Below are positions 34,495-46,084 of a DNA stretch of 64,000 nt, in pieces (position 1 is the stretch's first letter; every line of letters starts with the position of its first letter). The position numbers and the translations under genes were made by a program. A model generated the notes under the pieces. That model was given only the letters and a program-made list of their open reading frames with translations. It made no database searches and was not told the DNA's origin. This stretch comes from Podospora pseudoanserina. Taxonomy: Eukaryota > Ascomycota > Sordariomycetes > Sordariales > Podosporaceae. The stretch lies in the NCBI RefSeq assembly GCF_035222485.1, contig NC_085922.1, positions 1,999,001 through 2,063,000 of the forward strand. Reading direction: 5' to 3'.

Positions 34495-37000
34495 TCAGCA
34501 GCCATAACCTTGATACCTATTTCTCGGGAGACCTACCCCATCATTCACATAACCATTCGTCACAGGCGGACCCCCCACTCCCGCCGCCAGTTTTGCATAA
34601 CCCGGAGGAGGAGCTGGTTGGTGCTGGACAGCACTCGCCGAGATCCCCATCTTGGCCAGAGCACCCCCCACAATATCTTGCACTCTCCCAACCATTCTCT
34701 GCATCTTCTGCATCTTTTCATCCATCGTCCCCGGCCAAACAGAGCTAAGCACCACCCCCAACGCCACAATCTCGTTGACGTCGCTGCTGGCGTCTGGGAT
34801 CAGGGTCACAAGCCGGTCGAGGGTTCGCTCGACTGTTTGTGCCATTGTTACCGCTGACCAGGGGTAGCTCGGCCCTCTCGCCCCCGTGCCAACAACACTG
34901 AGCAGGTCTTCGTCGTAAGGATTGTGGCTGTTACTCTGGGAATGCCGATGCTGATACTGCCGAGGGTACGCCACCTGCGGGTGATGCCAGGGCTCACCGT
35001 CCGAATTCTGCGATATCTGTGAATTATTCCTCTGTTGCTGTTGGTGCTGCTGTGCTCGCTTGATGTAAGCACACACACCCAACCCAGCCTCCACAATGTC
35101 CTTTTTCATGACAAACAGGTACATCGCCACCACTTCTTCGTAGCCTGGACTCCTGGGGTCGATCTCATCGGCATAGGTCAAGATTGCCATTGCTGATTTG
35201 AGGTACGAGAGCTCAATGTTTGGCGGGCAACTGCTCGGGTCGGAGAGGAGCCCTAGAGCGAAGGGGCGGTATAATGCTAGTAGTGGTCGGCGGACGTGCA
35301 TATCCAACAAGGCTCGGTGTCGCCATTCTTTGTGGCTGTTTTCTGGGTTGAGAGAGGCGTGTCTTGGGAAGAGGGCGGCAATGTCGGAGAGGAGGTTTTC
35401 GAGGTTCTGGCCAGCGGACAGGATAGGTTGGTAAGAGTCGAGGGTTGGAAGATGGGATATCAAGGCTGCGGCTTCGATTCTAGCTGGGAGAGTTCGGGAG
35501 GTGTAGGCTTGAAGACGGTTACTCGTAGAGTGGTCGAGTGGGAGTGACGGCGGCAAACTAGGCGTCGTAGGGGAGAGAGAACCATCGTCGAGATTGGAGG
35601 GTGGTTTGCAGCTGTATTCACCCGCCCGGATGGCAAACGGAAGGGCGCACATCAACGAAATGTGGAGGTCCATTTCAACCAGAGTGTACCACAGTCGTCG
35701 GCGCATCTCGCCGATGAAAGGACTTGACGGGGGAAGCTCAGAAGGGTCTCGGTGGAGGTCCATCGTCATGGCCATGCGAATTATGTAGCCTAATTGCGTC
35801 CAGGAGGAGCGTTGGTGGGGGCAGATGGTTCGTTCGGCGTGGAGAAGGAGGAGCTCGGTCTGGAGAGTGGTCAAGTCGGTGATTTGTTTTCTTCGAAGAT
35901 CATCTAGCCAGTGCCTGACCAATATGCAGGCAGTGGGGATGTTGACGCTGGTGAATCTATCCTGCCCTAAACCTCGAGAATCTGTCCCAAAGCGAGCCGC
36001 GATGCTGATCATGCAGAGCAACCGAGGAAGAAAGCTTTCGCTACAGCCTCGTTTGTCCCAGTACTGGGCATATTCTTGGTGGAAAGACGAGACGTGGACC
36101 ATCCGATACAAGCCTTCAGAAATGACAAAATACTGATTGACGAGCCTGTCGCAGACGGATCGTGGTGGTAAAACATCGTTCATGCGTTTCTGAATTGGCA
36201 TCATGGAATCGACATAGACGGTGATGGGCTCGAGAGCCTTGTGGTGTTCCTTTTTCAGCACTCGGCATGCGTTCTGTAGGCGGGCAAAGGGTCCCCGCAG
36301 GTGATCTGTTCTCGCCGTGGTTCTCAGAAGATCATCGGCCTCGTCGAACTCCGATGGACGTCAGTGTCTCAGTTTGACCGTTTCATCGAGCACATGTCTT
36401 ACAATATTCAGCAGAACCTGCGTGCTGTCCAGACCTTGGGGACTTGGGAACCGGAAACCTGGGTTGAATGGACGGCTCCGAATGGCCATTGACTGTCGGT
36501 AGGGAAATGTTGGTGAAGACTTTTCTGTGATGATCCTCTCGAGGCGCTCCAGCCGTGCTGCCATCTCGTCCAGGCCGACCTGAGGTTTATGATAGTGCTC
36601 CATGCCGTTGGATTGCGAGAATGGTCGAGGATAATCTCCATCATTGATGCTGGTAAGGTGTTGAGGGCGTTTGACCGGTCTTTCAGCCGATTCTCCATCA
36701 GACCCGTCTGAGCCACCACCATTCTCCTGGTCAGTATATCGACAAGGCCTTCGGGACTTCTGACACTGAGAACATGGTGCTACTCGATCACACTTCAACT
36801 TGCGCTTGCTGGCCAAAAGATTAGTTCCAGGCTTCTCCTCCCCGGCAGAAGCTCATCCCTTACCGGCATTCGACACAAGACTTGACTGGTCGAGGGCGCT
36901 TGACGCTCTTTGGCTGGACTGTTGGATCTAGCACGGTCGACGAGGTTACGGACGGTGTTCTAGGCAACACAGGACCTCCACCTTCGAGCAGTGCTTCCAT
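34495..37000 (-). CDS. Zn2Cys6 fungal transcription factor with MHR domain, 798 aa
   Basis: Nuclear DNA-binding regulator of the Gal4 family; its target genes are unknown. Exons are 36864-37000, 36403-36808 and 34495-36348. Intron 1 (GTAAGG..CCAG) splits the zinc cluster. Intron 2 (36349-36402, 54 nt, GTAAGA..CACTGAC..GGAG) removes a stretch holding an in-frame TGA. The cluster is SCVECRKRKLKCDRVAPCSQ followed by CQKSRRPC: six Cys with C-x2-C-x6-C-x6-C-x2-C-x6-C spacing. A short coiled linker follows (EMAARLERLERII). The fungal-specific middle homology domain begins about residue 245 (VCDRLVNQYFVISEGLYRMV) with SWTQLGYIIRMAMTMDLHRD and RRRLWYTLVEMDLHISL. The C-terminus is Gln/His-rich then Gly/Pro-rich. 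It lies convergent with the aminotransferase gene. The family call is sure; no ortholog is named. Confidence 0.9.
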
Positions 37001-40000
37001 GGTGACCTCTCGAGAATGACCTGTCGTCAGTGACTGGCATTGGAAAATTGAACGAGCAGAAAATGAGCGGTGGCTTGGGTGTCGACTCTCGAAGGGCTCA
37101 GCTTGGGGCGGCGGTTTGGCGGGATATCAGAAACTTTGTGGTTGCTTCTTCTGGCGTCCCTTTCGCAAGCCCCCTTTTAGTCAGTCAGGAGGCATTAGAG
37201 GGAACACACGGCCGGTACGGTATTGTGCTGTGTATGTCACGAATCCACGGTCTCCCGAAACAACTGACTTCTCGCAATGTGCCACAACCCGCCCTCTGTT
37301 GGCCTCTCAGCCGCGACATGCGGCACTTGGGCTTTGGGGGAGGGGGGGGGAGATAGGTATGGTTGACGCAACATTGAGAACATGGCGAGCAAAGGGCGAG
37401 AGCAAAACCGTCCTTGTATGCATGCATCCTGCAAGACTGCCCTGTCCTGTCCTGTCCGCCTCAGCTCTCCCGAGAGTCGATGTGTATGTGGTTGCATGGA
37501 AAATGGCCAGGTTGAAAGACAAAGACATGGGGGGTGAGTCCCCCACAGAGACCGGGTGCAACCGACATTAGGGGCTAGGGCCCCGTAGCTTAGGCCACCC
37601 TAATGCACAACTTACAGGGGAGTGGGAAGCTAAAGGAAGCATCACAAGGACAGCCCAGGGCCATCCTTTCATCCACCCAACATCCAAGGTAACGACATGG
37701 ATGACATCGACTTGTACCTTTTTTTTTTTTTTATCCATGATCTTTTCGGAGCCGAACCCCCATGACCACCACCATATCGTCAACACACCCTCGGACACGA
37801 AAATGTCGCCGATGGATGCAGGCCACCCTCCCCAGAGGAAGACGTGCGCAAAAAAGAGGCAATGCGAGCACGCGGCACCAAGCAAGGAATCACGAAGTGG
37901 TCAAAGATCAATCCAACAGGAGGCGGAACCCGGGTGTTGGCCCGTGGTTGAAGATAAGGTTATGACATTTGGCAGGCACATTATTCTCCGTGCGAGGAAC
38001 TTAACGTTGGTACGAGGCCAAGCCGACATAATTTCCAGACTCTCCAAAGCATGGTTGTCGATCCTGCAACCATAACGCCTCTCGCCTTCCCTTCTGGATA
38101 CCACCTCCCTCTCCAGCCTGCCATCACTTGATATTCAACATCGGCCCAGCCAGTACTCAGGCTTCGGTGCTGTCGTTTACTTCTCGTCTCGACAGATGAA
38201 GCCACGGGCCGAGGACTACCTCAAACTCAGGTCCGCCCAGCCCGGATATCCCCTCTTGACACGCCGGCCTTTCTCTTTTGGCTCCGCAATCTTGACGCCA
38301 CGAATGTTGGTTCCGACGGGCTTTTCGTTTTCCTCTGTATGATGAAATCCGAGGCAGAACAGAGTCGAGATGAGCTGTGATCGCTTCGGCTGGCCTTTGA
38401 TCTTGTTGGACGGCGCAGACCGTCCCAACCACCAGACATACGGACCTGGCATATCAACACGGCGTTCGCTTCTAGAAGTCCCAAGTGTGGCACATCCATC
38501 TGATGGATAACACCAATCTCGTGAAACACCGGCGATAGGACACCTATACGTGGTACGGTGGGAAGATCACCATCTGGAAATTTCACACACTGAGCGCCCT
38601 TTCGGAAACCTCCGCCCGTCCTCGGATTTATTTCAGATCTTTATTCCGGGGTAGTCGCAGTAACGACTTCCTAATGGGTCTAGGGCACCTACCTTAGTTG
38701 GGATAACGACGTTGGTGGCGTCAACCTCCCACTAGGGCTCTCGCCAGTGATCCCAAGCTGCCCCGTTTTCGACCGCCTACGGATACCGAGGCCACGAGCA
38801 CCCCAACTGCGGTTGCTCCCTCGCCGGACCCAAGCCTAGACAGCTCGTTCCTGGACCTACCAGAGACAGTGGAAAGACATCGCGACTCGAGCTGGTCAGA
38901 ACTCTAGAAGCCACACCCCACGCACCCCCAACTGAAACAGCAAGGCTAACGCAAGGGCAAAACACCCCTTACCCTTCTCACACACACCACACACGAGCCA
39001 TGTCGTTATCTTTTTCCACTTCGAGGGCAAACCTAAACGCCTCTCATATGCAATCATATATGCCAAGCTACAGCTCACACTACACGAGGACCGGCCCTCG
39101 GCGACAACGGGCGGTGGCGGCTCATTATAAGCGAGGAAATAGATGAAGCCAGTCCCAGGGCAGCATGTACAGAATCTTCCACACAGATTGAAGACCACTT
39201 TCCATCGGTGGGCGTGGCTTTCGGTTCCTTCGGCACTTGAGGGCGGGAAAACCGTGTAGCAATATATCGAACGTTTAGCACCTTGCATTGAACAAGCCGG
39301 ATTTGTATACCAATACATACACTACCTCCGGAGACCACAAGATAAGTGCAGGATCTGGCACAACTTGACAGACGAGCTTATGCATATACCCATCCGCTAC
39401 CCGGTTGAAAAGGCGAGTGGGTTACGTATCGGTTGGACTGACCATTTGGGGTAAAACAGTCAACGTGGTCGATCAATATGTTGATGAATAGCCGGCGGTA
39501 TTAAACGGTATTCACGCTTTTTTTCTCCACTGACAACAACCAGATCAAAGGGCAAATGGTCCTGACTAACGGCCAGAACCACCCAGGCAAACTGTGAAGA
39601 AAAAACGGCGCTTTTATCCTGACTAAAGCCCAGCAACCCAGACCGAGGCAGGCCGGTTGGGCGTTAACCAGGACTCTCGCTCGCCGGTCCACCACCACCA
39701 TCTCATCCCATCCTACCACTCACTCCCACGCTCATGGCTGCACTAGAAAACCACTTGGACAAGCCACGCCAACCACGAAGGATCCTACCCTGGCTCTGGA
39801 AAAGCCTCTAGCCTTGACTGTTGGCTCCCTTGGTTGCAGCTCTAGTGTGTAGCTTACCCATCCGGTAGGGTACTTAGGTGGGTGTGTTGGTCCGGCAGCC
39901 GGCCGGCCGAGTGACAACGGAACATAGTGGACGACACCACCAACCCAACCAACAAGGTGCTTACATTAGTTTTGCTGACAAGCATGTGAATATTGGATAT

Positions 40001-40186
40001 TTCTCACGGAGAGAGAGAAAAGGTTTCACAAGGAAAACTTGTGAAGTAAACCAAAAACGGAAAACGGAATTGGAATAGAAAAGTAACAAGTTAAAAAAAG
40101 CGAGAGAGAGAGATTCGTCCCTTGGATGCCACCGTGCGCGCCTGCTTAAATAACAAACATCCTCCTCCAAAAGTCGTGCTCCATGC
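37001..40186. other. Gene-poor stretch; no gene seen
   Basis: About 3.2 kb upstream of the transcription factor and downstream of ATX1. Many short frames on both strands overlap one another (37016-37571, 38157-38586, 38896-39338), and none has a recognisable domain, splice links or consistent codon bias. A run of about 14 T lies near 37720. It may hold the promoter of the transcription factor or a non-coding RNA, but I see no positive evidence for either. Confidence 0.45.
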
Positions 40187-40202
40187 TGTTGTTGTTGTTG
40201 TT

Positions 40203-40259
<57 letters not shown>

Positions 40260-40262
40260 GCT
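40187..40262. repeat. (TTG)n microsatellite, about 25 units
   Basis: An almost pure TTG/GTT run with one TTA interruption near 40201, in the region downstream of the ATX1 stop. On the minus strand it is (CAA)n. A frame through it would give poly-Thr or poly-Val, but nothing suggests it is translated. Confidence 0.95.
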
Positions 40263-40505
40263 GAAAAAGCCATGAGTTTTGCCTGCGATGCTTTATCTGT
40301 CCTTTATCCACCACCACCTCTCCTCTTCAACCTAGTCGATGTTCAGCTTCCTTTCTCGTTGGGAACACGATCGGTTCTCCATCCCACAACCCCTCCCCCT
40401 CCCTCCTCCCTTCTTTAGTCGTGTGTTCCTTCTCCTTTCTTTCATAACCTCAACTTCGTTTCCCTTGGACCAGAGGAGTGTTCAAAGCTTCCCCAACGAA
40501 GAGCT

Positions 40506-40939
40506 CTACTCATCCTTGGGAACCTCGACGCTCCTCTCCTCGCCGTCGGCCTCGCCCTTTGTGACTTTTTTGCCCGTCTTGGCGATGGTCTTGAGGACTT
40601 TTTCGTAGGGGAGGGAGTCCTCTGCAATGACGGTGGCTGTTTGGGTTTCGAGGGAGACGGTGTAGGATTTGACGCCTGTGGTTTTTGTTTTTTGTTCTCT
40701 TGTCAGCAAAACTGTTTTCTTGTTGCGGTGTTGGCCGTGGCCCGGGTTTGACGGCGGCGCAAAAGGGGAGAACGTTGGGAGTGGAGAGGGAAAGGGGGGC
40801 GCATTTTACCCTCGAGCTTCTTCAAAACCCTGTCCACAGCACCGGAGCAGCCGCCGCAGCTCATGACAATGTTAAAGTGGTACTTGTGCTCCTGTCCGGT
40901 GGGGACATCGGGAGTGGCGGCGGTAGCAACGTCGGCCAT
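40506..40939 (-). CDS. ATX1: Copper metallochaperone Atx1, 99 aa
   Basis: Small cytosolic copper chaperone that binds Cu(I) and delivers it to the Golgi P-type ATPase Ccc2. Exons are 40810-40939 and 40506-40675; the intron is 134 nt (GTAAAA..CACAG) and the joined frame is 99 residues. The heavy-metal-associated fold begins at HKYHFNIVMSCGGCSGAVDR with the MxCxxC copper site, followed by VLKKLEG and VKSYTVSLETQTATVIAE, and ends with a charged tail (SVEVPKDE). An Ala/Thr-rich N-terminal extension of about 20 residues precedes the fold. The Lys-rich loop (KTIAKTGKKV) is as in Atx1, where it docks the ATPase. The identification is very sure. Confidence 0.95.
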
Positions 40940-42389
40940 TTTTTTGTTTTGTTTTTCGGTTCGTTCAACGATGCGAGGAATTAGGGGTGTTGGTGAGGTA
41001 ATTGGCGTTTTAGGGGTAGGAGTAGCGCGGTACGTTTTTTTTGGTTGCGAGAAGGTTTGGAGAAAGAGATAAAACGGGGGAGTGGTGGAGGGTGGTGGGT
41101 GGGCACTTGGTTATGTTATTTAAGGTTGAAGACAACGTGAATTTGGCGGTGGTGGTGGTGGTGGTGCTGTTGCTATATATAACCGCTTGTGTGTGTCTCA
41201 GGCACGGAAATGGCGGGAAATTTAACGGGTTGAACGGCGCGCAGCTAGTCTACGTACGCACTTGCACATGAGATGGGAGGGAGGTTTGTGGTTGCGGCGG
41301 TAGTGGTTACAAAGCTACGGATGGTACTTGGTTGCGTGAGACGAGATGCGATGGTGGAGGACGGGAGGAAGGGGGAGGGGAAAGGCGGGGCAGAATGATA
41401 AATCAAGATGACGCCAGCGGGGAAAAAGGCTCGAGAGACCTGAGAGAGAGACCAGATTGCGATTGCGCCTTTTGTGATTGCACGCGATGGGAATCTTTGC
41501 TGGCTGCTTTAGTTGGTGAGGATTATTAATGTTCCTCTGTGGTGCAAGCTTGAGGTCTTGAGCTCCAAAGCTTGTTCGAGGTATCGCATTGCCTTTGCTG
41601 AGTACCCCGCTATCAAGACCCCAAATATCAAAAGGCCTTGGATTATCTCGCCAAACGCAATTCCCCCTCTATCCACACCTTTGCCCAGAACTTGAAACAT
41701 GCTCATATCTGACTCACTTTGAAACAAGGCACAGCTTTGAGGTTGAGATGATTCCTGCCCTATACATGAGAGCTAACAGTTTCCCATGAAAATAATATGG
41801 GGACGTGATACCCGAATCTGAGCTGGCTGTGTTACCTGCGGACAAAGACATTCCGTGCAATAGGAGGCCAAGCAGTTCGGGAGATGCGATCTGGGACAGA
41901 CAAAAATGGAGCCGTCGAATGGAGTCAAGTGGACCCAAAAAATGCCAGAAAACATACAACACCAGGGATTCCCCAGTGGTTACCCACCTGAGTACTGATC
42001 TGGCGATCATGTAGCTAACCTGCGTGGATAGAGACTGCGGAAAGGGTATATTGTTGACACCGGAATGTGGTAGAACTTGTGCCGCCAAGTGCCTCTTTAG
42101 CGGACAGGATAGGCCCGTTTTCTACCATTCTGGATCAAATGATATAAACACACCAAGGAGTTGATGTGATGTGGTTGCGCCAACAGGTCCCCAACTCTCA
42201 TATTGTACACGTCTATAATAATTTATGCAAACGGAAACGACAGTGACCTATATCCTTAAGTGAACCTCCCAAGGCGTGCACGCCATAGGTACACTGCAAT
42301 AAACCTTCCACCAACGGCGTTGTCACCATGTGCCTAAAACTTATCTGCACGAGGTGGATGATGGGTCACTAAAGCTCCAAGTACTATAT
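40940..42389. other. Intergenic; left edge of the accessory island
   Basis: Contains the ATX1 promoter on the left. Frames at 41509-41727 and 41714-42088 (minus) have no recognisable domain; they may be relics, given what lies to the right. Confidence 0.35.
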
Positions 42390-43788
42390 TCAAGTGCCCC
42401 AAAATGTTAAATAGAAAATACCTAAAACAGATGATGGTTGGTTCCATCCCAAGATCCGAATACCATTAAAACGGCTTTTAATGAGGTAGTCTTTTTGGTA
42501 AGGTGCTTGCTTACGAGCTGGTCTGGCGGCCGCCAGATTCCGTGCGGTTCTATTTTTTGGTTGGCCTCGAGCAGAAGCGCGAGGCTTCTGAATGTGTCGA
42601 GCCTCGTTAGTAGGACGGGCTTCAGTCGAGGCATTGGCCAGTCTTACTGGGCAGATAGCCGGGACTTCATTTCGTGGAGTTGTGAGTCCTGCTCCGTCGA
42701 AGCACTTGACAAGCATCTGCGCTGCAGAAGCACGTCCGTCCGGGTCGACCCTCGCCATTTCTTGAATAGTGTCTACAGGTGAGCCTGCCGCCGCCGCCGA
42801 GACTGCGTAATGAAGATCCTTGAGGGACCTGAACTGTTGTGACTTTTGACGGAATCCATTGACATCCAGCGTCCACAGCATTGTGACGGCGTGAATAGCA
42901 CGATTGCAAACTGGGATTCTTCCCAGCCTTGTGACGTGATGTGATCGACGATATGTGGCTGGCATTACATTTGTCAAGTGTATGATGGACCGTGGAATGG
43001 CTACATACGTGGCTGATTTCGGAAAGAATCCCAACTTCTCGTTTTAAGTGCCTCCGCTGGTTCTTTTCCGATGGTTGTCGCAATATTTTGACAGCTATGA
43101 ACTTGCCCGAGTCCATATCGATGGCCTTGTGAATAGTTCCGAAATTGTCTAGCACCGAGCTCCGTTATTTTTTTTATACCGCATCCTTAGTTTCTACAGC
43201 CCGGGTGTATGGGGTCTTGTCTCTATCTGAGATGGTAAGACGGTCTTTGACATGTCTACGGTCCGAGCGAGCCGGGGGGTTTCCGTATAATTTTGTGTCT
43301 CTCGACGTCTGACCCTTTCCATTGTCTGTGCATGATCTTGATGCTATTTTAGCTCGAACAGGACGAGATCTTGTTTGGTGCTACCCATCCTAACTATATC
43401 ATTGAGGCCTTCTTGTATAACGACTTTTCGAAGGCGTGCGTGCTAGAATGGGATAGTATTCTCGCCGAAAACCTGTGTCATTTGAGCATGTGATCTGTCG
43501 CATAGTATAATCACGTTCGTTTCAGAGTCGATCTCAAAAGAGCATTGGGACTTCGAGATGCTGGAACCTTCTACAAAGATATCAGTCTTCTCCCCCCGGC
43601 CTAGGATCGCAAGTGTGCCGCATAACTGGGATCCGGTGTGGCCGATATCGAGAGCAAAGTGTGCCGTCGTTCAGTGTCGAGACGAGGTGGTTGTTACAGG
43701 GATGTACAACTACTTTTTTCGCCCGCTCGTTGACAGGCTTGAGAGAAAACAACGCGTGAGGATATGGTTCAGGACGTGGGCGAGACAT
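42390..43788 (-). pseudogene. FHA domain-Ser/Thr protein kinase pseudogene
   Basis: Decayed copy of a fungal FHA-kinase gene. It starts at an ATG (43786-43788) with HALFSLKPVNERAKKVVVHP. One extra T near 43665 shifts the frame, after which the FHA domain reads TLAILGRGEKTDIFVEGSSI and SKSQCSFEIDSETN, then DRSHAQMTQVFGE. In-frame TAGs follow at 43443-43445 and 43344-43346; the second lies where a Trp (TGG) would fit. After further breaks the kinase N-lobe appears at 43155-43010 (FGTIHKAIDMDSGKFIAVKI, KREVGILSEISH). The sequence then jumps to the late C-lobe (VTMLWTLDVNGFRQ ... TIQEMARVDPDGRASAAQML) in another frame. The catalytic loop and DFG region are missing, so a deletion of very roughly 140 codons is inferred. 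A basic Arg/Ala-rich tail follows to about 42500. No active kinase can be made. The family is clear; the parent gene is unknown. Confidence 0.75.
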
Positions 43789-44129
43789 ATCTTAGGAAAT
43801 TAGTCGGGCAGTGAAGTATCGTTGGGAAAAGGGGTTTGGGGGCCCACGGCAGGTTAATAAAGTCATGACTTTGGACTGCTTCAGGTCGCTGGTGATTGAG
43901 GTCTCGATTTTTGGGGGAAAGTTAGAGAGCCAACCATACACCACCGCACTGTGTCGCACCCGCAAGTGCGCCAAAACCAATGGGTTCTGTGCCTATTTAT
44001 GGGTGTGCCCCACAAGATGGTGCCCCCCCCCCGGCTAAGTCTTTTTTTCTCGAGGACTTCTCCATGATGGCTTGTTGCTAGCTTCGGAATCTCGACATTT
44101 TACTCTCGCTGAGACAACCGACAGACATC

Positions 44130-45466
44130 ATGGCCGGTTGCATCCGAGCTAATAGCGTGTCTGTAGTGAAAGCCGCTCTGGCAGCACTTGTCGATGATCC
44201 CGAGCAACTCGATCGTACAAGGAAACGCTTCATGGCTTCTCCGCCATCAAACGCGCTCCAGTCGCATAACTCCACCCGATCCGAGAGCCCTGATGCTCCT
44301 AACGAGGAACAACAACGTCGCGATAAACGGCAACTGCAGTTGTAGATCGGAAGGACTGCTTCGCTTCCTGACAAGCAACTAAGCAACCAGGTTTTTGAAG
44401 AGGAGAAGCGGATTATCGAAGCTGTTGAACATCAAAAACTTCACGTGCCGGTTAGTACAAGCCATTACAAACTTACGAAAGAAGCTGTCAGAAAGAGGTG
44501 GGTTAAGCAGGGAATTTGGAACGACAAGTGGAATGATATGGCTCAGGGACGGTGGAAGCATGAAGAACCATTAGATCTTTCAATTGAACCCGAAGCCTGA
44601 GCCGAAGAACAGGCCAAAACCTGACCTCTTCTCGCAGAGGAAGGCTGAACAAACACCGGGGCGACAAACGAGTGACGAAAGGATACGATGGGCCGTTGAA
44701 CGACGGGGCTATAGGGGAGCGCGAACGCGATGTAACACGCCCATTTCATCAGTTTATGTACCAAATATCAAAGGAGCGCGAGCGAGTCTTACATGAGTTG
44801 GAAGTTGGGGAAGTTGCTACGTCGGTCCCTCCCGATATCAACACAAGGGCCTTGCCGTTCGCCAGTCCGGGGGCCGAAGGCTGGTGCTCGAAAAGGGACG
44901 TATTTCTATCCTCACCACGACTGTCATCCTCAAGGGGGTCCACGTGGGCGGAACCATCGTCAAGAACCCCCTCCTCTAGAGGCCGCTCGTGCTTCCAGGA
45001 TATTCCAGGTAGCATACCCCATGTCGTGTCCCAAATGCCCCTCTTAGTCCAGATCTCTTTGACTGTCTCGTAGGTACAGCAATCTCTCTCCACACCACAT
45101 CCAGCGCGTCGTAACGGAAAACAGGCCGTCCACTCCTTAATAACGCAGGGCCTAAGACGGGGTAAGGGAAACAAATGCTCTGGGGCCGAGCAGGCTACAG
45201 TGACGGAGAAATCTCTTAGGCCCGTCAGCCCGTCAAAGGTGTCCAAATATCGCAAGACGAAGCGACAAGGCTCGTTGCTTGGGGCGGAATTACCGCGTCG
45301 CAGCCAACGGTTACAGGGCAAGACTGAAGATATTGAACAGATCTCTACAGGTTCATCTAAAAATCCAACTCAGACAAGACACAGACGCATTAGCGCAGGC
45401 ACTCCACAGTCCGAAGGAGCGAAGCCTCAAGGGGTATCCAAAAAACGACGTATGCATAGGAAATAA
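44130..45466 (+). pseudogene. Pseudogene of an unrecognised fungal family, with a 223-bp internal inversion
   Basis: Starts ATG-GCC at 44130 (SVSVVKAALAALVDDPEQLD) and drifts through all three frames. Frame 1 runs to about 44340, short pieces follow in the other frames, then frame 1 again (VFEEEKRIIEAVEHQKLHVP, KEAVRKRWVKQGIW, GRWKHEEPLD) to a stop near 44600. Another frame gives RPKPDLFSQRKAEQ and DERIRWAVERR, and a third ERDVTRPFHQFMYQISKERE to 44850. The bases 44851-45073 make sense only on the minus strand (ETVKEIWTKRGIWDTTWGML, PGISWKHERPLEEG). From 45074 the plus strand resumes in a frame that joins the inverted end without a break (LPRRSQRLQG) and stops at 45466. The twice-used motif W-x-K-x-GIW...WKHE-x-PL suggests an internally repeated protein. 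The function is unknown. Confidence 0.65.
44851..45073 (-). other. Inverted 223-bp segment within the pseudogene
   Basis: Turning this segment round restores a continuous reading at both joints: the left joint reads ..AACACAAGGGC then CTACGAGACAG.., and the right joint reads ..GGCAAG then GTACAGCAATC.., both in the frames used by the flanks. This places both breakpoints to within a base or two. No long inverted repeats flank them; CTTG/CAAG is the only short match. Confidence 0.7.
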
Positions 45467-45689
45467 TGCGTAAGATAGAGTAGATGATAGTTATCCTAAC
45501 CATACTGTTGATATTTAGTTTACTTGTCTTTATCTGGGCAGGAACAATGGTAGGAAGGAATATGTGTTTATCCCCGATTCCTCCCTCATTTGCTCCAGTT
45601 GGAACAGCATTCCTGTACATTTAAGACTTTTATAGAGATAGGAACCTTTTCCGTATTTCTACGGCCACTACCCAGTAGTAACTGGGGAA

Positions 45690-45998
45690 GACATCAGCTA
45701 CTACCGGCATCTCATACGTGATTTTAGCTTTATCGAGCTTGACGGAAAGGACAAATGGACGGCATATCAGTTTACAAGGAACCTCTACGACATATGGGTG
45801 CCTAAACATTTCGAGAACATCTGCTCTGCCATCGATCAGTTGCCATCAAATTTGGACTTTGATGTCCCAACACTTTCTGAGGCGACCGGGCTTTCCCAGG
45901 ATTTCAGCCAGTCGAGTACCACCGAGCAGCAAGCGGCCATTCCAGACACTTCATTTAGTGGGGCAAAGAGGAGGAAAGGCCAGCAGTTGGCGGGCTGA
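45690..45998 (+). pseudogene. Orphan C-terminal gene fragment, family not recognised
   Basis: A frame with good coding character ends at a TGA at 45996-45998. It includes GHYPVVTGEDISYYRHLIRD, FSFIELDGKDKWTAYQFTRN, LYDIWVPKHFENICSAIDQL and a Ser-rich, basic tail (GAKRRKGQQLAG). It has no start, and upstream of about 45690 the frame runs into stops. It may be the tail of one of the neighbouring decayed families, but I could not tie it to one. Confidence 0.45.
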
Positions 45999-46084
45999 TA
46001 ATTAGGAATTCCATTCTATAATGTATCGAATGCGTGACTGCCGGCCCTGTTGCGTTTATAGAGTAGAAATTGGCTGCCTCGCCT

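Noticed and set aside
36361-36363. In-frame TGA in the Zn2Cys6 regulator, at first taken as a nonsense mutation.
   Set aside because: A 54-nt intron (36349-36402) with a GTAAGA donor and CACTGAC branch removes it and keeps the frame.
37001-40186. Search for a secondary-metabolite or transposon gene in the 3.2-kb gap.
   Set aside because: No reverse transcriptase, transposase, terminal repeats or biosynthetic domains could be seen.
40122-40418. 98-codon plus-strand frame with a poly-Val run.
   Set aside because: It is only a translation of the (TTG)n microsatellite and its flanks.
41509-42088. Two overlapping minus-strand frames as possible genes.
   Set aside because: No domain, no homology that I recognise and no splice signals; at most relics.
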